NCBI GenBank assembly: GCA_027186245.1
Contig: CP114492.1
Location: 8,956,501-9,020,500 of the forward strand
Source of the DNA: Coriaria nepalensis
Lineage: Eukaryota; Streptophyta; Magnoliopsida; Cucurbitales; Coriariaceae
Length of the DNA stretch: 64,000 bases
Direction: 5' to 3'
Shown: positions 38,020 to 49,113 of the stretch, in pieces
Numbering within the stretch: the stretch's first letter is position 1
How the letters are laid out: each line of letters begins with the position of its first letter
Made by a program: the position numbers and the translations under genes
The notes under the pieces: model-generated
The model's input: the letters and a program-made list of their open reading frames with translations, nothing else
Databases searched by the model: none
Told to the model about the DNA's origin: nothing

Positions 38020-38395
38020 CAAACTCGAGTCAAATGACATATGAATGCATTATTAAGTAACCGTCATTTGGCTCCAAAGCCAACGACTTTTTGAAACTCT
38101 TGGCCGCAGCATCAGCATCTCCAAGTTCCACGTATGCCTAACATATAGTAAGTTACGATCGTCAGCATGAATCACTAATCATTACAGAACATGAAAATAA
38201 ATTGTGGTTTTGGTAGAACAAGAAGAAAAAGAAGAAAGAAACAGAGCTTTTGCCATTGTCAGCTTCATCTCGCATCGCAAAAACCCTGTTTTACCTTGTG
38301 ACATGGCATTACCAAAACCCTTAATACAGTCAACAGCATCACTCCACCAAGAAAGCTCAGCATGACTGATCAAGGTCAGCCGCCCAATCCAGATA
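38020..38395 (-). pseudogene. TPR-protein gene fragment
   Basis: Two exon-like pieces on the minus strand. The first (about 38395-38240) reads YLDWAADLDQS, then shifts frame to HAELSWWSDAVDCIKGFG, followed by NAMSQGKTGFLRCEMKLTMAKAL. The second (38140 to about 38020, after a TAG acceptor) reads AYVELGDADAAAKSFKKSLALEPNDGY and then a stop. The AYVELGDADAAAKSFKKSLALEP stretch has the spacing of a tetratricopeptide repeat. A frameshift and the absence of the rest of a TPR protein suggest a relic. I do not recognise the parent family. Confidence 0.45.
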
Positions 38396-39340
38396 CATAT
38401 CTGATTACTGATCGGAACTCGATGATTCTAATTAAATTTAATAGAGAAATAAAAAAAAAATCAAACTTGAGGCTTACCATTATTGACCCATGAATAGGCG
38501 AAGTGTCATGGGACTAAACTTAAACTGTGATGATGATGCTACGTCATTATCATCATCATTATCATTATCTATGGTAGTTAGCCCGTTTAAAATCCAGTCC
38601 ATAGCCTTTTAAGTATTAGCCCGGCCTGGGTACGCACGTAGGTGGGCTTAAAGCCTACATAAGGCCCATGACATAGATCTATCTGGAGGGAATTTAGGAC
38701 AAAACTAAAGATCACGTGGAACCAGTCAGATCTCCCCACGTGATATGCCCGTCCTCTTCCTGTATACATAGTACACATACTGCATACGTTTCTTTCTCTC
38801 TCGACGATGGTAATCTCGACGGCGGTTATCTCTCTCCTCCGAGATTGAAGTCTCACCGGAAAATCTCATGAAATAAATTATAATTATATACTTAAAACTC
38901 GTAATCTATTCTAACGATAGTCCTAAATGAAACCGAGGCGTAAGAAGGAAAAATAGAGAATTAATTCCTTTTTTTTATGGTCATTATTTTATGGTCTCAT
39001 GGCTCCTCCCTCTCTTTCCTTTTATTATTTTATTTTATTTTTTTATCTTTTATTTTAGGTCCAAATCGAAATCTTGATTTGATCTAGACCTTGATTTTGA
39101 TCTGACTTACACCAAAATCTCACTATGATCTAGAACGAACGAGATCTCTCATTTTCATATTTAATAAAAAAATTTCAAATTTAATATATATTCGAAAATA
39201 ATAAATATTTCAGATCAAAATAATTAGAGTTCCATGTCCCAAAATTTAATATTCTAAATAATAATAATAATAATAAATAAATAAAGGCAAAAAGAATAAA
39301 GTAAAAAAAGAAAGCGAGAATTAAAGGAAACACCTTCTGT
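38396..39340. other. Intergenic, no gene recognised
   Basis: About 950 bp of AT-rich DNA. An ATC/ATG-rich low-complexity stretch (CATTATCATCATCATTATCA) lies at about 38545-38565, and an ATA/ATAA run at about 39255-39285. The last part would be the 3' UTR of the small membrane protein gene. Confidence 0.4.
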
Positions 39341-39763
39341 TTAAGACTCACCACCTCCTCCATGGCCGCCGGCACTACTACGATTACATCTACTACTGCT
39401 ACTTGGATGCGAATTCTTCCGCTCTTCCTCCTTCATCATCTCTTGTGGGAAATCCACCGGCGTGGCCACCGGGAAATCATCATGCGGTGGACGCCGTGGC
39501 GGAGGAGGGTCGAGTCTACCGTCGAGACAAGTGGAGCATTTTCTCTCCACCCATCCTTCCACGTCATACTGGCCATGACCGAAAATGGGACGGCCGGAGC
39601 AAAGTCTACCTATCATCCCTGCTATCACTCCCAAGATGGTTATAACTGCAAGCACACCAATAACGGCCCCCACCGAGCCATGACCGGAATGGTTTGTGTA
39701 AGCTTGCTCCGTCACCGCCGTTGGCGGTGGCTGTAGCTGGTCCACTGGAGTAGTACTGGACAT
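39341..39763 (-). CDS. Small single-span plant membrane protein of unknown function
   Basis: A 140-residue intronless product. I chose the ATG at 39763 (MSSTTPVDQLQPPP); the frame is open up to 39973, but the extra part looks like leader and has no conserved character. One strong transmembrane helix lies at about residues 33-54 (VGAVIGVLAVITILGVIAGMIG). A Cys-containing juxtamembrane segment follows (RLCSGRPIFGHGQYDVEGW, ERKCSTC). The tail is Pro/Ser/Gly-rich, rich in basic and acidic residues and disordered. Similar short proteins are widespread in dicots as uncharacterised transmembrane proteins. I do not know a function and assign no symbol. Confidence 0.7.
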   Translation of the reverse strand: MSSTTPVDQLQPPPTAVTEQAYTNHSGHGSVGAVIGVLAVITILGVIAGMIGRLCSGRPIFGHGQYDVEGWVERKCSTCLDGRLDPPPPRRPPHDDFPVATPVDFPQEMMKEEERKNSHPSSSSRCNRSSAGGHGGGGES

Positions 39764-40966
39764 GTGGGTCCGTCTCTTTAAACAACACTGAGAAAGCAAA
39801 GCAACTAACGAGAACAAAAAAAGAAGAGGGTTTAAATTTATGGGTTTAGTGAGAGGATGAAGGAAAGTGGAGAGAGAGAAAGAAAGCAGAATGTTTGGGG
39901 TGGTGTGCGAAAACCGAGAGAGGAAGAGATGATGACATTTTTTCAGATTACAGCAAGAGTTTTGTCCTTCCAACTTTGCTGCATGCTACTGTATTTTATT
40001 TTAATAATATATATATATATATAATTTTTTTTTTTTAAGTGTTCTAAGAAAATTTCAACAGATCTAGAGGAAGAACAAAAAGTGGTAATGGTAGCTGTTT
40101 ATAAACCAAGAGAAGCTGCTTTTATCTTGTTTCTTAAGTTATGTCCTGCTTGTTGGATATCAAGTGTTATACTACCTTCTAAGTTTGCTTTTCATTTTTA
40201 CACGTCAAAAAGTTGTGCACACGTCTCTCTTCTTTACTCTCAAAAGAAAAAGAACAAAAAAAAATAATTTTGAAACATTTAATATATCTGAGAATTTCTC
40301 CGGCTCAAAGCTCCGATCTATTATTAATGAATGAAAAGCCAAACTAAAAAGTGTAGAGATCTGTTTGGGCAGAGAATATGTCTGACCTTGATGATGTCGA
40401 TCATGATCATGATCATGATAGCTCATATGTTATGTACATAGCACTGTTGTTTCGGTTTGTCAGACCCAATTATTCAAAAAGCTAATAAGCCCTTTTTTTT
40501 AATTTCTTACTGTTACTTTGAGAGAGTGAGATCTAGAGAAAGTAGGAACCAATCTAATCTAAGTCGTACCACAAAAGCTTTAGTCAATTGTCAGGAGTCA
40601 GGCATCTTCTTCGTCTAGGGAGGTATTGAATTTATTAGTTCAAATAACAATCAACAGTTCGAATATTAGGAACAACATATATATATGTTCAAAAAATTAA
40701 CGAATGATTCATCACCCAAAAAAAAAAAACACCCTCTATATCATATGACTATCAGAATCAAAGACCAACACCCATAAGATAAAAAATCGTACACCTCCTA
40801 CACTTTCATCCCATTCATCTTTCAATTATTATTCAAATTTGCAGAGCAGCTTATCTGCAACTAATTAAGAAGACTATAAGGAGATTAAAGGGAAAAATCT
40901 TGTTAAGAAAAAGCCATTTTGAATCATAAACTAAGACTATAAGACTGGCCGCCTCTTGTTTTCAAT
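39764..40966. other. Membrane-protein gene leader/promoter and LARP6 3' flank
   Basis: About 1.2 kb. The first 200 bp is purine-rich on the coding strand's leader side, and an (AT)n run lies at 40005-40023. A GATCAT repeat lies at about 40400-40420. No separate gene is seen. Confidence 0.4.
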
Positions 40967-43484
40967 TCACTCTGAAAAAGCTGTATTGACCATGGCTTGA
41001 GGGGTGCTTAATGGCTTACCTCTACCCATGGTGAATCCCCTAGTCCCGTCTGCCATTCTTGGGCCCTTAGAGCTCTGTTTGGCAGATGATTCACACTGCA
41101 TTGCTGTGCTGCTTGTTTGGGGAGAAGGAGAAGAAAGCAAGCCATGTCCATTATAGTTTTCAGACCGTCCTCTTCCTTTTCCACGTCCTCTGTTCCACTT
41201 TTTCTTTGATCCCATAGCGATCTCTTTAGCCTACATCATAATTATTCTATAAAAGATGAATGGGATTTTTGGTTAGTAGAATACGGATAAGGCAAAATTC
41301 TATGTGGCTTCAACTTACATTACTGTCAGAAGTCATGTCTGTTTTGTGAGGCAGAGAAGAGGAGTCCTCAAAGGATTCAAGGGCCGTTGGGGAATCTTCG
41401 TTGTCGAAAATGCCATCAAACTCTGACTTTCCGCATTTCAACACAGATTTTGGCTGCACAAATTTTTTATTTTTTTAGAGTGGAAATCAATATAAGAAAA
41501 TGTAAAAGAGATGACAAAAAAAAACAGGATGAAATTATTGTCTTGTGGTTAAACGTACCGAGCATCTGAGGAGCAACCTTACTCGAAGCCCCTTTCTCCA
41601 ATCCCTTTCATCATTTAACTTCTCAACCTAGTTAGTGGAAGAAGAGAGAGGAGTAAATTTAAGGAAAAAAATACGCTTTTGAACAATCAATCTATAATGT
41701 CAATGACAACATAAACGTACCGCTCTCTCAGCTACCTCTTGCGACCCATACTCTACAAGTGCGTGGAGCTTCACAAAAAAGAAAAAATAACCAAGTTTAA
41801 GGAATTTCATACATTATTAAATAAATAAATAAATAAAAAGCAAAGCCTAGGATTCCTGAGGTTTTGCAATGATGTGTTATTTACATTTTCTCCCTACCTT
41901 GTTACTGATGAAAAGTTCAGTCTTAGAGCGGGAACAATTGGATTCCTGAGGATTGCATATCCAAACGGTTTTGACACTGATAAAAGCAACCGATTTGTGC
42001 ATTAATGATCTTTTAAAAAAAGGCTTAAGAAAAAGGAGACAGATAATCAACAAGATTTATAAAATGATCCCTACCTTCCAACAGCACTAAATATATTCTC
42101 TAGATTTTGATGAGAGTGATCTTCAGGCAAGTTTTCAACAGCTACAGTACGAGACTGCAAAGCGAGAAGAAACGATACATTCTCCTCATCATCATGCTTA
42201 CTTGAAAGAAAAAAAAAAGGTAATTGCTTCGTTAAACTTATAAAGAAAAGTTTGTGTTCTTACTTGCAATTCCTCTCTCTCTCTATCAGTGAACAGGTGC
42301 TTACGTTTTACCCTCCTCCCATCTTCACTTACCACCTTCAAAACATTTCATAAACCAAAGTGAATAGAATCATCACATTTCATGATAAAAGGACAGAAGG
42401 AATCTCTATGTATAGAACTTACAAGCTTTGAAGAGGACCTCAGTACTTGGGCGACTAACTGGTAGTTAGTTAAAAGTGACCTGATTTTTTTGGTTGAAGC
42501 AATGACAGATATCGGGACTGTACATGACAGAATCATTACAGTTAAATGTGTAATTAACTCAAAAGTCAAATTACCAGATCCATAAATTTATCATTGTTGA
42601 TTTTTACCGTAGCCATCAGGGTCTTTATTCATGTGTTTTGTCAGATGTTCATTTGCAAGCAAACTCATGTCACAAAACAAGTATTCTGCCTGCAAATTTG
42701 CAAACCATCAAAGTCGATCAATCATTAGGAAACTACGAATTTTACAGGAAACTAAGCATTGTAACTAACCATATCCACAGACATTATTCGTAGCATGAAT
42801 AAAGGCATTATAAATACACGAGCCTAGGCGCTAGAGTAAAAAGGTCTTAATTGTCAAGAAGCTAATGGGCAAACTATTGGTCGCGAAGATGTTAATCGAA
42901 TGAGAAGAAATTGATGAGGTTAACTTATCAAATCTCATTCAGGCAATTCTTCGAACAGAATAAAGGCAAAAAACCACAGCGCCATTTCACATAAACAAAC
43001 GAGATAGATAGAAAAAAAAAAAACAAGATAATTAAGTGAATGCAAGAATGTAAATAAAAGGGGTGACCTCTTTAATGATCTTTTGACGAAGATCATCATT
43101 CAGGACATTCTTGGATGAATTGGGGAGAGGAGTAGGAGTATTAGGGATCAAATAAGTAGCAGTTTCTTGTTCCCCAACATAGAACCAATCTGAACCAGAC
43201 CCACCAAGGAAAGGGAACCACGGATACAAATAACCCGAGATCGGCATTTGATTCTGCGCATGCGATCTTGGAACAAATTCAGGCGCCTGAGCATTGAACC
43301 TGAACGCATTACAATTACTAATACTACTGTTCTTGTTCTTGTTGTTATCCATAGTACTGCTGCTGCTACTACTACTACTAGTATTATAGCTATTGCTAGT
43401 ATTCGATTCTTTCGCCTCCATTGTAAATCCCGATTTCTCTAGCATTTTCTCATCGGACTGACGATCAGGTTGTGCTTGCGCCAT
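40967..43484 (-). CDS. LARP6: La-related protein 6 (LARP6) with PAM2 motif
   Basis: LARP6 proteins bind RNA through a La motif plus RRM. Plant LARP6B/C also bind poly(A)-binding protein through PAM2. About ten exons: 43484-43068, 42689-42608, 42517-42423, 42335-42264, then exons around 42155-42075, 41980-41900, 41770-41725, 41630-41562, 41455-41321 and 41233-40967. The Ser/Asn-rich N-terminus contains the PAM2 motif NAFRFNAQAPEFVPR (about residues 60-75). The La motif spans NDDLRQKIIKE, AEYLFCDMSLLANEHL, KDPDGYVPISVIAS and NYQLVAQVLRSSSKL. The RRM opens at SRTVAVENLPEDHSHQ and includes SVKTVWIC and HALVEYGSQEVAERAV. The C-terminus is Gly/Arg-rich (KKWNRGRGKGRGR) and ends near RMADGTRGFTMGRGKP, a conserved LARP6 tail. 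Complete. Subtype B or C was not resolved. Confidence 0.92.
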
Positions 43485-45031
43485 TACTCTGATTCTTTCT
43501 GTGTTTCTATCTTTGAGTGGGGGAAATTTTGAAAGTGAGTTTTTTTTTTTTTTTAACCTTTTTATTTATTTATTTTATTTTTATGGGAATTGGCCGAGGT
43601 TGTAGTAACTGTAACATGATAATGGCGCCACGTTTCACGCGCCCAAATTAATACGGGCATCCTTGTTTTCTACTAATCTTCTTTTTTTTCCCTTCCATTT
43701 TGAGATCCTTGCTTTTTTTGTGGCCCTCTTTGACTGGTTTTTTAAGGTTGACATTTTTCCAAAAAAAAAAAAAGAGATTTTTTGTTTTTCTTCGTCTTAT
43801 TTTCAAGTTCAGATTGAGATTGTTTATTTGTTCGAACGACGTGTCGTTTTTTGTGTAAACGACGTGTCGTTGGAACGGAATAGAATATGTTGGTAATAAT
43901 TGAAAAATGGTAAACACTTACCATTATTATATTTTTTTTACTCTGTTTGTTAGATTCTCAATAGTTGATATCATTCTATCTCCAGGAGTGACACTATTCT
44001 CTCATGCAACTTTACAATTGATTGTGTTTTTTCTTTTTCCTTTTTGTCTCTCTCTTTTCGGTGGGTTTTGGCTGGCTAGTAGCTAATGGGTAAAACCAAT
44101 ATACAAATCCGGTAAATCGTTTGAGCAATTTGACTAATCATGAAATCGCATGATTAGGTTCAAAACCCACATCATTTAGGTTTTTCTTGCTCCCTAAGGC
44201 AAAATGTTAGATTAAATAATAGTAAAATTGATCGTTAACTTATTCTACATATAATTCAATAATGTCGACATCAGTCTGTCTGCTTTCTGATGGAATACGA
44301 ATCAAGAAAATTCCATTTCTTTTAAGATTCCAGAAGGCTGCAGATAACCACAAAGAAGATCACATTTCTTTATTTCAAGAAAAGAAAGTTGATAGAAATC
44401 TTGTTATAAATATTCTCAATGAATGAAGATAAGTCTTAACAGTTGTTGTTGTTGTTGTTGTCCTTTCGACCCGTTCAACCAAACATTGCTGGTCCATACA
44501 ACTAAACAAAATAAGGAGAAAAAGAAACTCATGTTTTTGGCCCCTCTTTTCTAATGGAGAATAATTTAGAAACAATGACAATTACATTCATTTTAAAAAA
44601 AAGATATTGATATAAAAGTGAAAATCTCGGGGTCAAGATGGATACAAAATCGAACACAAATCGATTTGTAACAGTAGGACGGCAAATTTTCCGAACTTCC
44701 ATCGTAAACGACGTATGGTTGGATCCATAGGCTCTCGGAAAAAGGAAGCAACCCATTCGCAGTTTTGAATGAATGGTTTGATCTAAACTTTTTAAGATGT
44801 TTCTCTGCAAATAGATGGTCATATAACATAGAGCTGAGATATGAACAGCATATCCACATTTGGTTGCAATGAGAAATTCCCGAAAACTGCAGTTGAATAA
44901 TTTTCCCTAACGATCGAACATTGACCTCATCATTTACTCCATGCCTGCTCACAGAAGAGCAGTTTCCGTCGTATGTATTTTCCTTTGACAAAATTTTTTA
45001 GGGTGATTAACAAAAAAAAGGACTTCTTCTA
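43485..45031. other. LARP6 promoter and HHO6 3' flank
   Basis: About 1.5 kb. Two 14-bp palindromic ACGTGTC-containing motifs lie at 43835-43871. A (TTG)n run lies at about 44440-44460. Frames at 44375-44991 fall in the likely HHO6 3' flank and show no domain. Confidence 0.4.
43835..43871 (-). promoter_or_regulatory. Paired 14-bp palindromes with ABRE-like core upstream of LARP6
   Basis: Two identical copies of AACGACGTGTCGTT start 23 bp apart (43835-43848 and 43858-43871). Each is a perfect inverted repeat (AACGAC / GTCGTT) around GT and contains ACGTGTC, the core recognised by bZIP ABF/AREB factors. They lie about 350-390 bp upstream of the LARP6 start codon. The binding factor is inferred. 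Confidence 0.45.
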
Positions 45032-46618
45032 CTATACATCGTCTTTTCCGTGTTTATGAACATGGCTTTTCCAGCTAAAGCTCTCAGACTTAGCATCTTC
45101 ATCATCCTCCATGCTCTCCCCTTCAGCTCTTGTCAAATGGAGAGGCCCCTGAGGCGATATTGACTGAGAACTGCCCGCCTTTGAGGAGGACTCATTACAC
45201 TGATCTCGAGTCATCCATAAACCGGACCCTAAAACAAAACCCGACTGCTCTACTTCAGCTCTGACTTTATCACCAGCCGGCACCCTTCTAGTATGAAGCC
45301 GGTACTTCTACAAGAAGCCAAAAAACGAGCAAAAAGTTTATATCCAAAAAATTCCAGTCATGAAAAGGATCACAGATTTGACAAGAATTAAGAATCTTAC
45401 TTGTAAATGGCTTTTCACTTCATCATTTGTTAGGCCGTCTACTTGCATAAGTTCACGGATCTGTTTAGGAGTAGCCGCTGCAAATGAAAATCAAACATGC
45501 AAACAAATTATAGACTCTGGATTAAAAGCATGTTTGAATTGAATCTAATTTTGAATTAGCTTCAAGTTCTAACCTTGTGAACCTCCTAGTTGCTGCAATG
45601 CATTAACGAATCTTCGGTGCAATTCCGGTGACCAGCACCGCCTCTGTTTCCGAGAGGACACTTGCTGTTGTAGGCCTGCCCGTAAGTTTGACTCTGACCT
45701 GTTTCCATTTAACCTTAAAACGCTGGAAGCTGATTCTTCTCTTGGATCCTTTGTTCCGTTTCCGGGTGAAAGAAGAGGACGATTATGAATATGAAAATCA
45801 TCCTTGGGAAATGGAGGATAAGCCTTGATTGGCATAAATGCTCTGGCTCCAGTCTTATTTTTATAAGAGGCAAGTAGATCCTCTGTTTCTAAGCCGGTTT
45901 CTTCCTCTTTTCTCTGTTGTGAAAAAAAGCAGATTCAGTTTTTATTTTATTATATTTGTCAAAATGATATTTGGTATAAAAAAAAGCAGAATCAGTATGG
46001 TATCTGGTTTGAAGAAGAAGATGAAATTTTGATGATTTATTTTTGGTTACCTTGATTTCAGTTTTGGGGTAATTGATATCAGTATTCCATAGCTGAACAG
46101 ATCTCATCCAGTTCTTCTTTTCTCTATCTTTCTCCTTTTCTTCATTTTCGTTACCGTCTTTCTTCTCCAATGGTATAAATTCTTCCAAAACTGATTGATT
46201 GTTTGAGACCGTACGCTTGATTAACTCTGCCTTCAGAGCTATAATTGCTGCCAAAAACAAAAACCCACTTTAGCTCATCATAAATTTACGTATTTTCTTA
46301 CAAAATTTTCTTCATTTTGAATCATCGAAAACAGAGAGCTGATTCCAACCCATAAATTTGATAATAAACGAATCAAAGAGAGAGAGAGAGAGAGAACTAA
46401 CCATCTTTGAGGAGAAGGTTGCAGAGAGGAAGCTCGCGCTTGAAGGCATCGATCTTCCTCATTTCTTCCTCTAACCTTTTCAAATAATCATCGAACTTAG
46501 AAGCCCTCTCAGACATATTCTGGATCATTAAAACATCATCGAGAAAATCACTGATCGTTTTGGGTATAAAGGCGGAAGGTCGGGAATCTAAGCTCAGTTC
46601 GGGCGAAACCGAACCCAT
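45032..46618 (-). CDS. HHO6: NIGT1/HHO-type GARP transcription factor (HHO6-like)
   Basis: HHO/NIGT1 proteins are nuclear G2-like MYB (GARP) repressors tied to nitrate and phosphate signalling. Five exons: 46618-46402, 46247-46051, 45913-45574, 45477-45401 and 45307-45032; total 1107 nt (368 residues). The start is the family-typical [13 protein letters not shown]; an earlier in-frame ATG would add eight residues (MSEKIFLE). The N-terminal hydrophobic-globular-domain segment reads [14 protein letters not shown] and [20 protein letters not shown], then [10 protein letters not shown]. The GARP DNA-binding domain reads [57 protein letters not shown] and is split across exons 3-5. It lacks an obvious LxLxL EAR motif at the tail, apart from the LSLD of the N-terminus. 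Synteny supports HHO6 (At1g49560). Confidence 0.9.
46376..46395. repeat. (GA)n microsatellite in HHO6 intron 1
   Basis: Perfect GA dinucleotide run directly downstream (on the gene's sense) of the exon 1 donor at 46401. Confidence 0.8.
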
Positions 46619-47412
46619 TTCTAAAAATATCTTCTCGCTCAAACCCAGATCTCTCTTTGTCTCTATATATTACTCTTCTGTCGCAAATTAAAAATAAAAA
46701 ATTATAAAAAACTGGCAGGCAATGAAAAGCAGAGAGCAATCAAGGATGAGAAACAGAGATAAGGGTCTGCGTACATGTATACATATATATATATATATAT
46801 TAGATTATATGCATATGTATACAAATGAGAAAATGGTCATTTAGAGCGAGAGAGAGATAAGAGTGAGAAAAGGAAAAAGGTTGAAATACGCGGAGATTCT
46901 GATCGAGGTTCCAGAGGAAGAGAGAGAGTGCATGACCGATTTTCGACGGAGCTCACGAAAAAAAGCCACTTTTTCGTTTCGTCGCATACACCGAGTTAAC
47001 TCGGCCATAACTTTTACCCAAAAGGAAAATAGCAGAGTATATTCGAAATGTCCAAAATGCCCCTACTTATTTTTCTGAGCTTCTCAAGATTTTTGTAAAT
47101 AAGAAAAAAAGATTCATGTTTTTATTAAATTAAATTAAATTAAATTAAATTAAATTAAATTAAATTAATATATATATATATATATATATTTTTTCAAGAT
47201 TCTTCTTGGGCAGCTCTTGGCACAAACATGCAGGTGAGAAATTAAATAAATAAATAATTTAATTAATTAATTAAATCAATAGAATAATTGTATTTGTATT
47301 GGGATTTGAATTGACCGTGGAGTCATTTTCATATTACAATTTTGAAGGTTTTGAAGGTTTTGAAGGAATGAGAATACATTAATTTAATAATCTTTATTTA
47401 ATAAAAAAATAA

Positions 47413-47448
<36 letters not shown>

Positions 47449-49113
47449 ACAAGTCTATGGTTATTTAATGCCAGTAGTAATAATAACATTAAATTTAAAT
47501 AAATTATAAATAAAATAAATCAATCATCTATAAAATTGAAAAAGGTAAAAATGAATTGTGGGTCCCAACTATTTTTTTATTTTATATTATTATTTTTGTA
47601 ATGAAAAGAGAAGGAGAAGGTCAGAAAATGACAAGTGTTTTTGTCTACAGCCGTTTGATTCCAATTTCTGTCGTAGAATTATAAGATTCTCTTCCTCTCT
47701 CGGTCCCGAATATTGTTCTTTATTTAACCTGTTGATAAATAAATAAAATGACATGTTAAGATTGGAATCGTACGATTTCCCACGTGTTAGATAATAACTG
47801 GATTTGCTTGTTGTGGATAGAATCTCCTGCTTTTTTTTTTTTTGGTTGAGGTTGATGGGAATTACGGAAATAGGAATCAAATCAGAATGGTATCTCCCAA
47901 AAATTACAAAAAAGCCCTTCATTATACTTTCTCTTAAACTCCAGGACAAAATTATATGTGACTGATTCCATGAATCGGCAATTGAGGAGGAAACTACAAA
48001 ATTCCAGGTTAGAAAGAATCCAAAGAACAGAAAATAACATCTTTACCCATTTCAAGAACAAGACACTTCTCTGGTCCTTATCAGTTAAAGCATCTTCCCA
48101 CGTGATCATCATAAGCTCATCCCTCACTGAATTTCTAAAGGATTTTTTTTTTTCCAACATGGAATCTTTGATAAGCAAAGTCTTTAAAAAAAGAAAGAAA
48201 AAAAAGAAGAAGAACAGTTTTTTGTTCTCTTCCCCACTTTCTTCCTTCTACCACTAATGGATATTGATGGATCACCATCAACTTCTTAAGGAGTGAGATT
48301 AACATTGTCATTTAAATCAGTTTCAGACTATTCTATTTATAGAATGTATACAGTATACACCGTATGCTACGGCGCTATGGTGGGACCCACTACAGCATAA
48401 GAACAGATTTTCCTCACGTGGGTCCTCACCCTCTTCTGAGCGTGCTTGGATCACTCATGGTGTCACATTTACAATTAGTAGGGATCAAATCCTAAATAGA
48501 ACACACAGGAGAAGAAAATATGTCAAGTCCATAACTGCAATATTCCTTGATATCAGTTTGACAGACATACCAAATACTCACAGATCTACAAAATCTTCAT
48601 CTTTCATTATCATATATTTCTAACCATCAGTCCTCTCATGTTTTCATTCACTGCTGTCTACAAATATCAATCGTGGATAGTCTGATTCTAAGGATGTGTA
48701 ATCATCCTGTCTCGCAGCAAACCATGAAAAATTCATTTTACCTCAGCCTTATCATAATCACCAACTCATCTCTATCCTTTTTCTTTTTTGGTTTGACTCA
48801 ACTTCCTGATCCCTACTAGTAAAGGGAAAAAGCTTGTAAGGTTAAAGAAATTGTGAGCCTTCTCACCTTGTATGCACCTTGGCATCGTTCACTTTGTGCC
48901 GAGCTTCTCTTTTAGCCAACGGTGAAAGTGATGAGTCTATGAATACATAAAGGGGTTAGAAAACAAAAAGGTCTAATATTAATTTATACCACAACAGTTG
49001 AATGTTAAAGCTGATGCCTATATTGATTAAATAACAAACACATTCTATAGTACTTTATATACGTACACCTGCAAAATTTGTGAATACTTATAGGCTCGGA
49101 AGCCTTCATGCTT
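46619..49113. other. HHO6 promoter region and OTP51 3' flank
   Basis: About 2.5 kb, very AT-rich, the longest gene-poor stretch of the right half. It holds (AT)n at 46782-46800, a pentanucleotide repeat at 47125-47167, (TA)n at 47167-47189 and (AT)n at about 47418-47442. Open frames at 47590-48257 show no domain and contain purine or pyrimidine runs. No gene is recognised. Confidence 0.4.
47125..47189. repeat. (TTAAA)n pentanucleotide array followed by (TA)n
   Basis: Eight to nine perfect TTAAA/TAAAT units at 47125-47167 pass directly into a TA dinucleotide run to about 47189. Confidence 0.85.

Noticed and set aside
39362..39736. 124-codon plus-strand frame over the small membrane protein gene
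   Set aside because: It overlaps the minus-strand gene with a real transmembrane helix and family-like residues; the plus-strand product is low in any recognisable feature.
44593..44991. 132-codon minus-strand frame downstream of HHO6
   Set aside because: No domain, unusual composition, and a position expected for 3' UTR or flank; treated as chance.
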